Positions 1 to 7,927 of a stretch of 28,619 nt of DNA are shown here, in pieces. Both the position numbers and the translations under genes were made by a program. Numbering within the stretch: the stretch's first letter is position 1; each line of letters begins with the position of its first letter. The notes under the pieces are model-generated. The model ran no database searches and was not told the origin of the DNA. It saw nothing but the letters and a program-made list of their open reading frames with translations. The DNA is from a virus: positions 1 through 28,619 of the IMG/VR virus record IMGVR_UViG_3300031957_001610. One strand, 5' to 3'.

Positions 1-1042
1 TCCTATAAGCTTCCCAGAACCTAAGGGTTTCTTCAGGAACATATGACTTCCAACTTTGAATGTTGCTCACAAAATTCTGAGTATGAGTATATCCGATATA
101 GTCTTCAGATAGATCGGAAGATAATTGACTCTGGCGGTTTGGCATGTATCCTGTAGGATACTGATATACTACACAATCATGATGGTATAGTTGAGCCACA
201 TATCCTCCCCAAACATCACCAACCCTACCAACATAAGGAAGAGATGTAAAATGTCCTATTGCTTCCCTGTCAATAATGGTATTATCTCCAGTAATTGGCC
301 CCATATTGTGGGATCTAAAAATGTTATTTCTATTATCCAAATCAAACATCACAGATTCTTGTCCATTTAAAACTCTACAAATAGAATCTAAATCTGCTGC
401 ACCATCTGAAAGACTGTATTGAATCTTTGGAGTAACTCTTTCAATTCCACAATATTGTGGATTATTTTTATGCTTTACTTGTTGGATTGGAAATCCCCTA
501 TGCCAAAGGTGACTCTGATTAGTTGTAGAATATGGATCAAATACCTCCGTAGAAGATTCCCATAGAGACGCACCTGGACGAACAGATCCACCTTCTTGAC
601 CTGTATTAGTATATAAGTCTTCCCCCCAAAGACCATATGGAACAAATCCATTTCTGACAGATGCTATAGCATGGGCACCCATCTCATAGGAATAGACGTA
701 ACCAATGTTTCTACGATGAATAGTATTCCATCCAATAGAATCAGATAGCTCTTTATATCTTTCCTCTTGTTCATCTGGAGAAAGATATTTAAATCTGTTT
801 GCACCTAAACTTGGTAACTTAGAAATTTGATCTTCCAATTCATAAAACAATTCATGATACGTTGTCTTGTCTCCTACGACTACAACATTCCAAGCTGTCC
901 AAAATTCGACAAAACTTTTAATAGTTTGTGAGATATTTTTATCTGCATAGATTACAATAAAACCTATAAATGTTTGTCTAGATATAAACTCATCATCGTG
1001 ATTGTGGTCATGATGATCATGGTCATGGTGATCGTGGCTCAT
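1..1042 (-). CDS. STELLO/DUF288-like glycosyltransferase, C-terminus cut by window edge
   Basis: The frame runs open from an ATG at 1042 to the window edge, giving at least 346 residues. Its order of short motifs resembles the STELLO (DUF288) glycosyltransferase family: RRNIGYVYSYEMGAHAI, then FDPYSTTNQ and LWHRGFPIQ, then a DGAADLDSICRV segment, then MGPITGDNTI and GDVWGGYVAQ. In STELLO proteins the GYLYAI..GA segment is followed by an acidic DDD-type motif. Here that place reads ASVRNG, so the usual metal-binding acids look absent. The first 18 residues are almost only His and Asp (8 His), which is unusual for this family. The ATG overlaps the kinase stop by 4 nt (ATGA), so it is probably translationally coupled as the most distal visible gene of the sugar cassette. 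The family call comes from remembered motifs and is moderate. Confidence 0.6.
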   Translation of the reverse strand, partial: MSHDHHDHDHHDHNHDDEFISRQTFIGFIVIYADKNISQTIKSFVEFWTAWNVVVVGDKTTYHELFYELEDQISKLPSLGANRFKYLSPDEQEERYKELSDSIGWNTIHRRNIGYVYSYEMGAHAIASVRNGFVPYGLWGEDLYTNTGQEGGSVRPGASLWESSTEVFDPYSTTNQSHLWHRGFPIQQVKHKNNPQYCGIERVTPKIQYSLSDGAADLDSICRVLNGQESVMFDLDNRNNIFRSHNMGPITGDNTIIDREAIGHFTSLPYVGRVGDVWGGYVAQLYHHDCVVYQYPTGYMPNRQSQLSSDLSEDYIGYTHTQNFVSNIQSWKSYVPEETLRFWEAYR

Positions 1043-1848
1043 TTTAATTCTCCAATGTCTTTTTGTGTAATTTTATATGTACCTGAATGCATAACTGATT
1101 TAGTAGCAAGATGAACTGCCCTTTCAATTGCCAATGGCAAATCTTTCTTTTTTCTACAAAAGAATGCTAAGGTGGCAAGAAAAACATCTCCTGCACCACT
1201 AACATCATACACATCAACCCTCGGTGCTGGAAATTGAATTCCATTCCATTCAGCTCCTTCAGATCCTTTAGTAATAATTAATTCAGACTCACTGTCAAAA
1301 CAAAGTGATTGTTCTGCCTCATATTGATTAATTTTAATTATAGATCCACTATAACACGACAGATCTAATTTTTTTGAATCTACAAAAATAGGAATAGTGT
1401 GATTGAATCCTCTGATATCCTTACAAAGTTCTTTGGCTGTAGTCCAAGGAATTAATCCCTTGTCATAATCAGAAAAAATAACTGCATCATACTCCAAATT
1501 TAAAACCATTGGCATGGGATTGACAGTTTTTCCAACGTCCTCTCTCATGATTTGTTGGCGAGATTTTTTATCTACAAATCTTCTTTTCGTAAGTTGCTTG
1601 GGATTATTTGTAATGAAATCTACTTCAATACCAAATGACTCCAAATTTTGTTTGACATTGGCTGCCATTCCAGGAAATTCTTTTGTCTCGGAAAAATCGA
1701 ATACAGGAACAGGGGCCTCAGGACTTAACCTGTTGACATCTCCGTATCTGTACTCATCAATACAAGACTCACCTATCAGTAATACTTTTAATGATTTCTG
1801 TGGTTGAATAGTTTCCGATTCTGTCGAAAAACTTAACTTCTTTTGCAT
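1039..1848 (-). CDS. HldE domain I-like (RfaE kinase) PfkB-family sugar kinase
   Basis: Ribokinase/PfkB-fold kinase resembling the kinase half of HldE (D-glycero-D-manno-heptose-7-phosphate 1-kinase). The N-terminal VLLIGESCIDEYRYGDVNRLSPEAPVPVF matches the HldE signature (residues about 22-51), PGMAANVKQNL follows, and the C-terminal DVSGAGDVFLATLA carries the GAGD catalytic loop. At 269 residues it is shorter than HldE kinase domains (about 320). The gap seems to lie after AANV, where the usual lid segment is missing. The ATG at 1848 has AGAGGT about 13 nt upstream. The gene begins inside the 3' end of the nucleotidyltransferase gene, an 80-nt overlap in another frame. The substrate could be heptose-7-phosphate or another phosphosugar; the heptose assignment is inferred from family and neighbours. 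Confidence 0.8.
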   Translation of the reverse strand: MQKKLSFSTESETIQPQKSLKVLLIGESCIDEYRYGDVNRLSPEAPVPVFDFSETKEFPGMAANVKQNLESFGIEVDFITNNPKQLTKRRFVDKKSRQQIMREDVGKTVNPMPMVLNLEYDAVIFSDYDKGLIPWTTAKELCKDIRGFNHTIPIFVDSKKLDLSCYSGSIIKINQYEAEQSLCFDSESELIITKGSEGAEWNGIQFPAPRVDVYDVSGAGDVFLATLAFFCRKKKDLPLAIERAVHLATKSVMHSGTYKITQKDIGELK

Positions 1849-2167
1849 AATCAGATCCCACTACCTCTTTACCTTTCCAATCGGAACCAACCATCATTAT
1901 ATCAGGTTTAATTTTTTTTACAAGAGCTTGCAACTCTTCTTTAGTATCAAAAACGATAACTTCATCTATGTATCTAATTGATTCCAAAATAATTTTGCGA
2001 TTGAAAACGGGATTTATTGGCCTTTTAGATCCCTTCATTTCTTTTATTTTTCTATCAGAATCAATAGCAACAATTAATCTATCTCCCAAATTTCTAGCGT
2101 TCTCAAACATTTTAATATGACCAGGATGTAAAATGTCGAAGCATCCGTTTACAAATACTGTTTTCAT
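1769..2167 (-). CDS. HldE domain II-like (RfaE) nucleotidyltransferase
   Basis: Small cytidylyltransferase-fold enzyme like the C-terminal half of HldE, which makes ADP-heptose from heptose-1-phosphate and ATP. The start MKTVFVNGCFDILHPGH carries the HxGH nucleotide-binding motif, followed by a long helix with VAIDSD. The end, GNYSTTEIIKSI, holds the ISSTxI-like motif. I chose the ATG at 2167 because the fold begins immediately after it; a longer reading to 2215 would add 16 unrelated residues inside the upstream gene. The ATG overlaps the upstream TAA by one base (TAATG). In bacteria HldE is normally kinase then nucleotidyltransferase in one chain. Here the two parts are separate genes, transcribed nucleotidyltransferase first. 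Confidence 0.85.
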   Translation of the reverse strand: MKTVFVNGCFDILHPGHIKMFENARNLGDRLIVAIDSDRKIKEMKGSKRPINPVFNRKIILESIRYIDEVIVFDTKEELQALVKKIKPDIMMVGSDWKGKEVVGSDYAKEVKFFDRIGNYSTTEIIKSITDR

Positions 2168-2901
2168 TAGTGATAAATCCAAGGTAGTTTGTGTAGTGGT
2201 TTGACAACGCTCCAATCGCCAGATCTATGCCAAAGATGTAAAGGTTTTTCTTTAACACTATCAAACATCTCTGGACTCTCAAGAATATAATTGATAGATG
2301 TTTCAATCATATAGATTTCTTTTGCATTGATTAGAACCTTACACCAATCAAATAGAGAGAACCCCTCAATTATATCATGATCTATTACTTTGATGGAAGT
2401 AAACTCTGGGATACCTCTATACACTTCTTTAGTAGGCCTAGTTTGCCAGTGTCTATTGCAATAGATGTATTCCTCACCATCTTTTAAACCTAGAACATCA
2501 TAGTAAAGTTCGTTTTCTTTTTCAATATTCCTATTAAATTTTAGATAATCTCTCCAATCTCTCCAATCTGCCTCAACAACATTATACTTACGTTGCATTT
2601 CTGGCCCATATTCAAGATTGCCATGACCATTGTAATATAGAAAATTATTTTCCTCAAAAATAGGAGTAGTATTGCTGTAGTATTCTTTACCAACAAAATC
2701 TACATCTGGAAGAGGTTTGCCAATATCCCAATTTTCCAATACAACCCAGTTTATATTTGGGATATATTCTTGCAACCAAGAAAATTCATGAAAAATAGGC
2801 CAAGTCACCTTGTACCCATCTTCCATGAATAAGTGAGCCAATTTTTGCATAAACAAAATATCTCCCAATCCACCTGGAAGAAAAATTAGAGCATCCTTCA
2901 T
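2167..2901 (-). CDS. GT9 (heptosyltransferase)-like protein, paralogue B
   Basis: 244 residues beginning MKDALIFLPGGLGDILF. The GGLGDILF glycine loop is typical of the N-terminal Rossmann domain of GT9 ADP-heptose:LPS heptosyltransferases. The C-terminal part has YMIETSINYILES, matching the GT9 pattern in which a conserved acidic/Ser-Thr segment contacts the sugar nucleotide. It is clearly paralogous to the protein at 4662-5387: both share GxLGDILF, a W-DW--YLK-NRN-E-E segment followed by an ILG/LGLKDG-type turn, and the (E/D)TSI-Y(I/V)(L/I)E motif. It is shorter than canonical heptosyltransferases (about 330), so a single-acceptor or degenerate transferase is possible. It lies directly upstream of the split HldE genes, which supports a heptose-related role. 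The transferase fold is fairly sure; the donor is inferred. Confidence 0.6.
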   Translation of the reverse strand: MKDALIFLPGGLGDILFMQKLAHLFMEDGYKVTWPIFHEFSWLQEYIPNINWVVLENWDIGKPLPDVDFVGKEYYSNTTPIFEENNFLYYNGHGNLEYGPEMQRKYNVVEADWRDWRDYLKFNRNIEKENELYYDVLGLKDGEEYIYCNRHWQTRPTKEVYRGIPEFTSIKVIDHDIIEGFSLFDWCKVLINAKEIYMIETSINYILESPEMFDSVKEKPLHLWHRSGDWSVVKPLHKLPWIYH

Positions 2902-3530
2902 AGCAACTCTTCAAACAAGTTTCTAGTTTCCGCTGTCATAGATGCCGTGTTTAGTGTTGGATCAATGCCAATAAATCTTTTCCAAGTATCGGATGGCATC
3001 AAATCTTCTTTAATATACCAATCCTCAAACTTAAGATCATCATGACTTACATCTGGAATTAGAAGAGTGTATCCATGGCTCTGCAAAATCTCTCTGGATT
3101 TTTCTCTAATCTCAATAGTATCTTCACCACGATAAACATCGTGCTCAAACGTAATAACACGGAAAGAGTGCCTATCAAAATCAATATTCTCAAGAACCTT
3201 AAAGGTAGAGGACGCTGGATCAATATCCAACTGAAGGAAATCAACTACAGTGGGAAGGTTATTATCTTCAATCAATTCATTCAGATCTACCTTAGTTGCA
3301 TCACATGTAATACAAGCGTTAGAGCGAATTCCATTCCACTGAGAACTAAATCTCTCAAAGAGTTCCAGACTAATACCAGTCCAGCCAAACTCTCTTTCGA
3401 GCATGAATGTATTGCTCCACTCAATCGGAAGGTATCCACCAACCTCAACGTAAGTTCCGTTTTGTTTACTGTCAAGAACTGCTAGTACAAATCTGTCTTG
3501 ATTTTCTCTTGCCTGTGAATTGTATTTCAT
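2898..3530 (-). CDS. FkbM-family SAM methyltransferase, tandem copy 2
   Basis: 210-residue FkbM-like O-methyltransferase. It begins NSQARENQDRFVLAVLDSKQNGTYVEVGGYLP, where YVEVGG is the SAM-binding glycine loop. Later come GWTGISLELFERF (the acidic residue that contacts the ribose) and VDFLQLDIDPASS (motif IV region). The C-terminal DWYIKEDLMPSDTWKRFIG is shared almost word for word with the next gene upstream (3527-4174), so the two are a tandem duplication that has since diverged. FkbM enzymes usually methylate hydroxyls on sugars or secondary metabolites; within this cassette a glycan is the likely acceptor. Its ATG overlaps the stop of the preceding FkbM gene by 4 nt. Confidence 0.75.
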   Translation of the reverse strand: MKYNSQARENQDRFVLAVLDSKQNGTYVEVGGYLPIEWSNTFMLEREFGWTGISLELFERFSSQWNGIRSNACITCDATKVDLNELIEDNNLPTVVDFLQLDIDPASSTFKVLENIDFDRHSFRVITFEHDVYRGEDTIEIREKSREILQSHGYTLLIPDVSHDDLKFEDWYIKEDLMPSDTWKRFIGIDPTLNTASMTAETRNLFEELL

Positions 3531-4174
3531 GAGTCATACCACCAATTAAATTGATAACCGAACTGAGAAAGATGCTCAATTAATTCTTGCCTAAGTCTTT
3601 GTGCAGGAACATTGCTTCTAACAAACTGTTTCCATGTATCAGAAGGCATCAGATCTTCTCTTACATACCAGTCTTCATATGATAAATTACCATCACAAAG
3701 ATCAGATACAACAAGGGTATATCCATGGCCTTGAATAATTTCTCTAGATTCTTTTCTTGCAGCATCACCACCACACCACTGGTCATGTTCATATGTGATT
3801 GTTGCAAATTTATACCTATCAAAATCAATATTCTTTAAACACTTTAAAGTGTTCCAATATGGATCAACATCGACTTGAAGATAATCAATGACGGTTCCAA
3901 GTTTATACTGTTTTGACACAGCAGTAAAATCCTGAGTAGTGGCATCTCCACCAACAACAGGATTACTTCTCACTTTTCTAAACTCATCATTTCTTTCTTC
4001 ATCAATCTCATAAGAAACACCCTTCCACCCAAACTTTGATTCTAGAAGATAAGTATTATTATTTTCTGCAGGAAAAGAGGATCCAATCTCCCAATACTTT
4101 CCTTTCTCTTTTCGATCAAGAACAGCTAAAACAAATAAATCTTGTGCCGATTGTGAATACGATGTTAAATTCAT
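3527..4174 (-). CDS. FkbM-family SAM methyltransferase, tandem copy 1
   Basis: 215-residue FkbM-like methyltransferase, begins MNLTSYSQSAQDLFVLAVLDRKEKGKYWEIGSSFP. The glycine loop (YWEIGSS), the GWKGVSYEIDEER segment and VIDYLQVDVDPYWNTL follow in the order expected for this family. It is paralogous along its whole length to the protein at 2898-3530; the shared C-terminal block is EDWYVREDLMPSDTWKQFV. It overlaps the gene before and after it by 4 nt (ATGA). The acceptor is unknown. Two consecutive near-relatives suggest methylation of two positions or two sugars in the same glycan, but that is inference. Confidence 0.75.
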   Translation of the reverse strand: MNLTSYSQSAQDLFVLAVLDRKEKGKYWEIGSSFPAENNNTYLLESKFGWKGVSYEIDEERNDEFRKVRSNPVVGGDATTQDFTAVSKQYKLGTVIDYLQVDVDPYWNTLKCLKNIDFDRYKFATITYEHDQWCGGDAARKESREIIQGHGYTLVVSDLCDGNLSYEDWYVREDLMPSDTWKQFVRSNVPAQRLRQELIEHLSQFGYQFNWWYDS

Positions 4175-4665
4175 TTTTCTCCCATTGCCATAAATGCGTT
4201 GTTTAGATCTACTCCAGAGACAAATATATTTTTGTATCCCTTATCAAACATATAAGACTCAATGATCTCTGGAGTGAAAATATGTTTGTGCTTTCTATTG
4301 TTCCATGGCCTCCAGTAAACCTGACTAAAATCTGGTAGATACAAGAATAGAGTTCCACCATGCCGAAGTGTCTCATACCAATAGTCCATCGTTTCTACCC
4401 AGTCTGGAACATGTTCTAGACAATGACTAGAAAAGATATAATCTGGTTGAACATTTGGTGGGAGATTGTTTGCTTCCCATTCATTATCAAATGACAAATC
4501 AATAGGAACTGCATTGGGAAAGGCCCATTCTTTTTTCATGCACCCAATGTCATACCCATATCCTTTGCAGACGTGTTTTGCAAAAGGAATAGCAAATTGA
4601 GATGCATTACCTTCAGTTTGAAATTTGGGATAGTAATGCCTTTTGTATTCAATGGTTTCAATCAT
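4171..4665 (-). CDS. class I SAM-dependent methyltransferase (methyltransferase-11 type)
   Basis: 164-residue Rossmann methyltransferase. AFAKHVCKGYGYDIGCMKKEWAFPNAVPIDLSF contains a modified motif I (GYDIGC) and the acidic end of strand 2. IFSSHCLEHVPDWVETMDYWYETLRHGGTLFLYLPD is the classic methyltransferase-11 strand 4 to strand 5 stretch (SxHxLEHV, then LRxGGxLxLxxP). It is short for the fold (usually 200 or more), with the C-terminal cap reduced. Four-nt overlaps tie it to both neighbours. It probably modifies a sugar or lipid in the cassette; the substrate cannot be read from the sequence. Confidence 0.75.
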   Translation of the reverse strand: MIETIEYKRHYYPKFQTEGNASQFAIPFAKHVCKGYGYDIGCMKKEWAFPNAVPIDLSFDNEWEANNLPPNVQPDYIFSSHCLEHVPDWVETMDYWYETLRHGGTLFLYLPDFSQVYWRPWNNRKHKHIFTPEIIESYMFDKGYKNIFVSGVDLNNAFMAMGEK

Positions 4666-5387
4666 TCTGCCTCATCAGGTGCTAGTTGTCTCCAAGTATC
4701 TCTATCTACCTCCATCCATTGCCATGGTTTCTTAAACAGTTTAGAAACACATGGAGTGGTCTTGTAATGTCTTGGGTGAACTACAAGTTTTGTATTTGGT
4801 AGATCCAATGTTTCAATTACATACTGAATGGAAGTATCTACAGTATGAATCTCCTCTGCATTTTCAAGTATAGCACACCAATCAAAAATTGTAGCTTCGT
4901 TGAAAATTTGTAGTTCTACAAGTTTGCCTTGATAATTTTCAGGCAGTCCTTGCTTCACACCTTTATATATCTGATGTGAACCATAGTATTCATTGTAAAC
5001 AATGTACCTATCACCATCCTCAATACCTAAGAACTCTTGAAGTTCTTTTTCTCTTTGAGGATTTCTTTTATACTTAAGATAACTAGCCCAATCTTCCCAC
5101 TCAACACCAGCAACTCTATATTTTTCGATCATGATATTTGGATCATGACGACTAGTAAGATCTGTCAATTTTAGATTGGTTGCTCCACTGATATGCTGTG
5201 GAAACTCTGGACCAACATGAACATTGTCTGGAAACTCTATTCTTGACACTCCACTTTGCCAAAATGTGGGTGCGATTCTCCAATAAACTTCTCCAATTTT
5301 TGAGAGTTCATGTGCAATCTTTACAGAAAAAAGAATGTCACCTAGAGATCCTGGTTGATCAATACAAAATTTTTCTCTTAACTTCAT
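4662..5387 (-). CDS. GT9 (heptosyltransferase)-like protein, paralogue A
   Basis: 241 residues, starting MKLREKFCIDQPGSLGDILFSVKIAHELSKIG. GSLGDILF is the GT9-type nucleotide-sugar loop. The middle segment EWEDWASYLKYKRNPQREKELQEFLGIEDGDRYIVYNEYYG and the later EIHTVDTSIQYVIETL match the paralogue at 2167-2901. The C-terminus PWQWMEVDRDTWRQLAPDE lies where family members end. The two GT9-like genes flank a block of one methyltransferase and two FkbM genes. Which sugar is transferred is not visible. A short, single-domain relative that has lost transferase activity is an alternative. Confidence 0.6.
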   Translation of the reverse strand: MKLREKFCIDQPGSLGDILFSVKIAHELSKIGEVYWRIAPTFWQSGVSRIEFPDNVHVGPEFPQHISGATNLKLTDLTSRHDPNIMIEKYRVAGVEWEDWASYLKYKRNPQREKELQEFLGIEDGDRYIVYNEYYGSHQIYKGVKQGLPENYQGKLVELQIFNEATIFDWCAILENAEEIHTVDTSIQYVIETLDLPNTKLVVHPRHYKTTPCVSKLFKKPWQWMEVDRDTWRQLAPDEAE

Positions 5388-6523
5388 AGCATTATAGAAA
5401 ATACTGCAACTCTTGGATCAGGTTCTCCCCAATTGATTCGTCCATCACACCGATCTTTTACAGAGTCATCAATAACATACACATCGTATCCCATATCTAA
5501 AAGTTCCAAACAAAGACGATATGATTGGCTTTCTGTAAGGATATCTGTGCCTGCCTTGTATGCAATAGAATCAAAAACAAATGGGAGAGAATCGTAATTA
5601 TGAGTGACGCACCACTCTAAGAGATACTCATGATGTTCATTGTTAAACTGGTCAATGACTTCTCCTAAGTTATACTTAAGTCCCAACTTCTTTGCAGTTG
5701 CAGCGAATGCTCTATTGTCTCTTGGAAGACATGGACCACCGAAACCAAATCCATAACTAAGATATTTTTTACCAACTCTACTGTCCGAACCAATTGCATT
5801 CAAGACATCATCAATTTCATCTTCCATGCCACTCTTTTCCATGACCTGACCAATCATGTTGGCATAGGAAATCTTTGTGGTGAGGAAACAATTAACAGCT
5901 AACTTAACTAATTCTGCTGCTTTCGTACTCATCGTATGAATAGATGGTTTAATATCTTGGATATCATGATAGATCTTTTTAATACGATCTAGATGATTAC
6001 CCTCTCCACCAATCAGAACCATGTCCGCATTCTTAAGATCACTAACAATAGATCCTTGTGCAATGAACTCAGGATTATAATAAACACTAACGCCATATGG
6101 TGTTAGATGGTTTTGGAAATCTTGACAGTCTCCAGGATTTGTGGTACATCCTACTACTAAACTCTTGCCAAAGGCATGTGACTTACATTTTTTAATGTCT
6201 TTAATGATTTGACGAATACAACTCACATCATAACTGCCATCGGGTAGAGATGGAGTTGCAACAAATGTGAATAACAAATCACACTGCATAATAACATCAA
6301 TGTTATTGGTTTCAAACTTAATTGATGGCCGGAACTGGCGGGGGCTTGTTGCATCCAGAAGCATTTCTTCGACATATGGTTCCTGAGTCTCAATTACACC
6401 TTGGCGTAAATTTGAAACATAGTCACTACGAATATCAGAAGCAACGACTTCGTAACCAACACGGTCGAGCAAAAGAGCAAAGCAGAGTCCTAGTCTACCA
6501 GCACCAAGAATTCCAATTTTCAT
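5384..6523 (-). CDS. UDP-glucose/GDP-mannose 6-dehydrogenase family protein
   Basis: 379-residue NAD-dependent nucleotide-sugar dehydrogenase. The Rossmann loop GILGAGRLGLCFA starts at residue 4 and ends in the acid of VASDIRS, as in NAD-using members. Other family marks are NPEFIAQGSIVSDL, KAAELVKLAVNCFLTTKISYAN (conserved Lys and Asn) and FGFGGPCLPRDN, whose Cys265 is the expected thioester nucleophile. The C-terminal domain is present (FVFDSIAYKAGTDILTESQS) but shortened relative to the usual 430-450 residues. The reaction would be four-electron oxidation of a nucleotide hexose to a uronate, using two NAD+. It lies two genes downstream of an NAD synthetase. UDP-glucose versus GDP-mannose (or another sugar) cannot be settled by eye. 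Confidence 0.85.
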   Translation of the reverse strand: MKIGILGAGRLGLCFALLLDRVGYEVVASDIRSDYVSNLRQGVIETQEPYVEEMLLDATSPRQFRPSIKFETNNIDVIMQCDLLFTFVATPSLPDGSYDVSCIRQIIKDIKKCKSHAFGKSLVVGCTTNPGDCQDFQNHLTPYGVSVYYNPEFIAQGSIVSDLKNADMVLIGGEGNHLDRIKKIYHDIQDIKPSIHTMSTKAAELVKLAVNCFLTTKISYANMIGQVMEKSGMEDEIDDVLNAIGSDSRVGKKYLSYGFGFGGPCLPRDNRAFAATAKKLGLKYNLGEVIDQFNNEHHEYLLEWCVTHNYDSLPFVFDSIAYKAGTDILTESQSYRLCLELLDMGYDVYVIDDSVKDRCDGRINWGEPDPRVAVFSIML

Positions 6524-6524
6524 T

Positions 6525-7157
6525 TTATTTTACCCAAAGTGTTCTGTGTGGTTCAACTGATAAATTTTTAGTGGGCTCTTTTGTATAATACCAAAGAGAA
6601 ATATTTTTTCTATACCCCGATGTCACTTCACTCACACCATGATATGTATTATTATTTGTAAGAAAAAGAATACAACTGTTCAGATTGGGTGGAATAGACT
6701 TCTTTAGTTCTAAATTAGTGTTGTACATATCAAAATTTCCACCCTCACAGTCATCATTGAGATAGTAAAGTAAATTGACAGCGCGATACATTCCTAAGTC
6801 ATTATTATAGTTGAAGTCAATATGTTTTGTCAAGAAACTACCTGGTGGATGCATGAATAATCCACCACCGTAAAGATTTTGATCCGTGTATAATTTATTA
6901 ATACCTGTAATGCTTTCTATTTTTGATACAAACTCATCACTTTGTAAGTAATCAATAAAATTAGAAATAGACTTTGGCATGACAGCCGTATCAGTCAACA
7001 TTTTCTTATTGGTATATTCATTGACATAAAGTTCACCACTTGAATTCCAAACTTCAGAGTCCCAAGAAGGAAACTCATCTTTCATTTGAGTGGCATATTC
7101 TATATCAACTAAATTATCTGTAAAACCATGAGGCCATGGATCATCAATTATTTTCAT
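6525..7157 (-). CDS. 2-oxoglutarate/Fe(II)-dependent oxygenase
   Basis: 210-residue double-stranded beta-helix oxygenase. The iron-binding triad is visible: H112-x-D114 in TKHIDFNYN and H173 in NTYHGVSEV. R183 in GYRKNISLWYY would bind the 2-oxoglutarate carboxylate. Between them the RAVNLLYYLNDDCEGGNFDMYN segment is typical of prolyl-4-hydroxylase-like members. It sits in the sugar cassette between a methyltransferase and the nucleotide-sugar dehydrogenase, one base from the latter. A hydroxylation or oxidation step on the glycan or on a virion protein is possible. The substrate is unknown. Confidence 0.8.
   Translation of the reverse strand: MKIIDDPWPHGFTDNLVDIEYATQMKDEFPSWDSEVWNSSGELYVNEYTNKKMLTDTAVMPKSISNFIDYLQSDEFVSKIESITGINKLYTDQNLYGGGLFMHPPGSFLTKHIDFNYNNDLGMYRAVNLLYYLNDDCEGGNFDMYNTNLELKKSIPPNLNSCILFLTNNNTYHGVSEVTSGYRKNISLWYYTKEPTKNLSVEPHRTLWVK
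6804..6833 (-). promoter_or_regulatory. weak candidate internal promoter in the oxygenase gene
   Basis: Minus strand TTGACA (6833-6828), 18-nt spacer, TATAAT (6809-6804). It lies inside the 2OG oxygenase gene, where the HIDFNYN codons create the -10, and would read into the dehydrogenase gene 280 nt on. Both hexamers are consensus, but the location and 18-nt spacer make chance likely. Confidence 0.25.
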
Positions 7158-7927
7158 TTTAATTTAGCAGTAATAAGTAAATGCCAACCTAGATTTTTTT
7201 CAAGAGTCCTAAACATTTCTGGTGACATTTCGGCAAACCATGGTTGCTTAACATACCCACCTTTTTTGTATGACTCTATCTGATATGGGAAGATATGATC
7301 CTGATCAATAGAGAGGACTTCATACCCATCAAGTAATTCTACCACATCTTCTTTAGTATATGTATTAGCAATTGGACAACCATATTGAGCCTCTGGTTGA
7401 TCTAGTCCTGCCTCGATCATATAATTTTTCCAAGAGTCCTTTGCATAAAGCATGATCTTGAGAACACTATTCTCATTCATATACTTTTTAATTTCAGAAA
7501 GAATTTTCTCTGGATATGGACTGTGGTGAATCACACCAAAAGAATAGATTAGATCGTATGTTTCTACAGGAACAAATGTACTAAGTTCTTCTGCGTTGCC
7601 ACAATAAAATTTTCCCGATTGATTATAAAGATCAAATCGTTTTTTGGCCAGATCTAAACTTTCCTTTGACAGTTCAACTCCAGTATAATCTGCACCACCC
7701 ATTGCAAACTCAAAACCAGCAGTAGCAAGACCACATCCAACTTCAAGAACCTTTTTAGATTTCCATGATAAAAAATCAGTGAAATCAATAATATGTGGTT
7801 CTACGAAGAACTTCTTAGCAGTAACTTCATTAAAGTATTCTTTTGTTCCTACTTCTTTACTGGAGTGCCTGACGTTACAAGGACGATCATTCCAGAACTT
7901 TTTTACATCTTCAATCGTTGCAGTCAT
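7154..7927 (-). CDS. class I SAM-dependent methyltransferase
   Basis: 257 residues. Motif I is KVLEVGCGLATAGFEFAMGGADYTGVELS, the ribose-binding acid is the E of GVELS, NAEELS gives the adenine-contact turn, and LIYSFGVIHHSPYPEKILSEIKKYM is the strand-4 HHxP segment seen in methyltransferase-11/25 proteins. The N-terminal VKKFWNDRPCNVRHSSKEVGTKEYFNEV is typical of the family in which a conserved FWN-RPC precedes the Rossmann core. It is full length for the fold and overlaps NadE upstream and the oxygenase downstream by 4 nt each. The substrate is unknown; a sugar or lipid acceptor is inferred from context. Confidence 0.8.
   Translation of the reverse strand: MTATIEDVKKFWNDRPCNVRHSSKEVGTKEYFNEVTAKKFFVEPHIIDFTDFLSWKSKKVLEVGCGLATAGFEFAMGGADYTGVELSKESLDLAKKRFDLYNQSGKFYCGNAEELSTFVPVETYDLIYSFGVIHHSPYPEKILSEIKKYMNENSVLKIMLYAKDSWKNYMIEAGLDQPEAQYGCPIANTYTKEDVVELLDGYEVLSIDQDHIFPYQIESYKKGGYVKQPWFAEMSPEMFRTLEKNLGWHLLITAKLK

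Noticed and set aside
268-1310. TTGACA-like hexamers in the cassette (near 268 and 1290) as promoters
   Set aside because: The sequences 17 nt downstream (TTTACA, ATTACT) are poor -10 boxes and both lie inside coding regions.
1514-1807. Plus-strand frame opposite the kinase gene
   Set aside because: Antisense shadow of a clearly coding PfkB gene.
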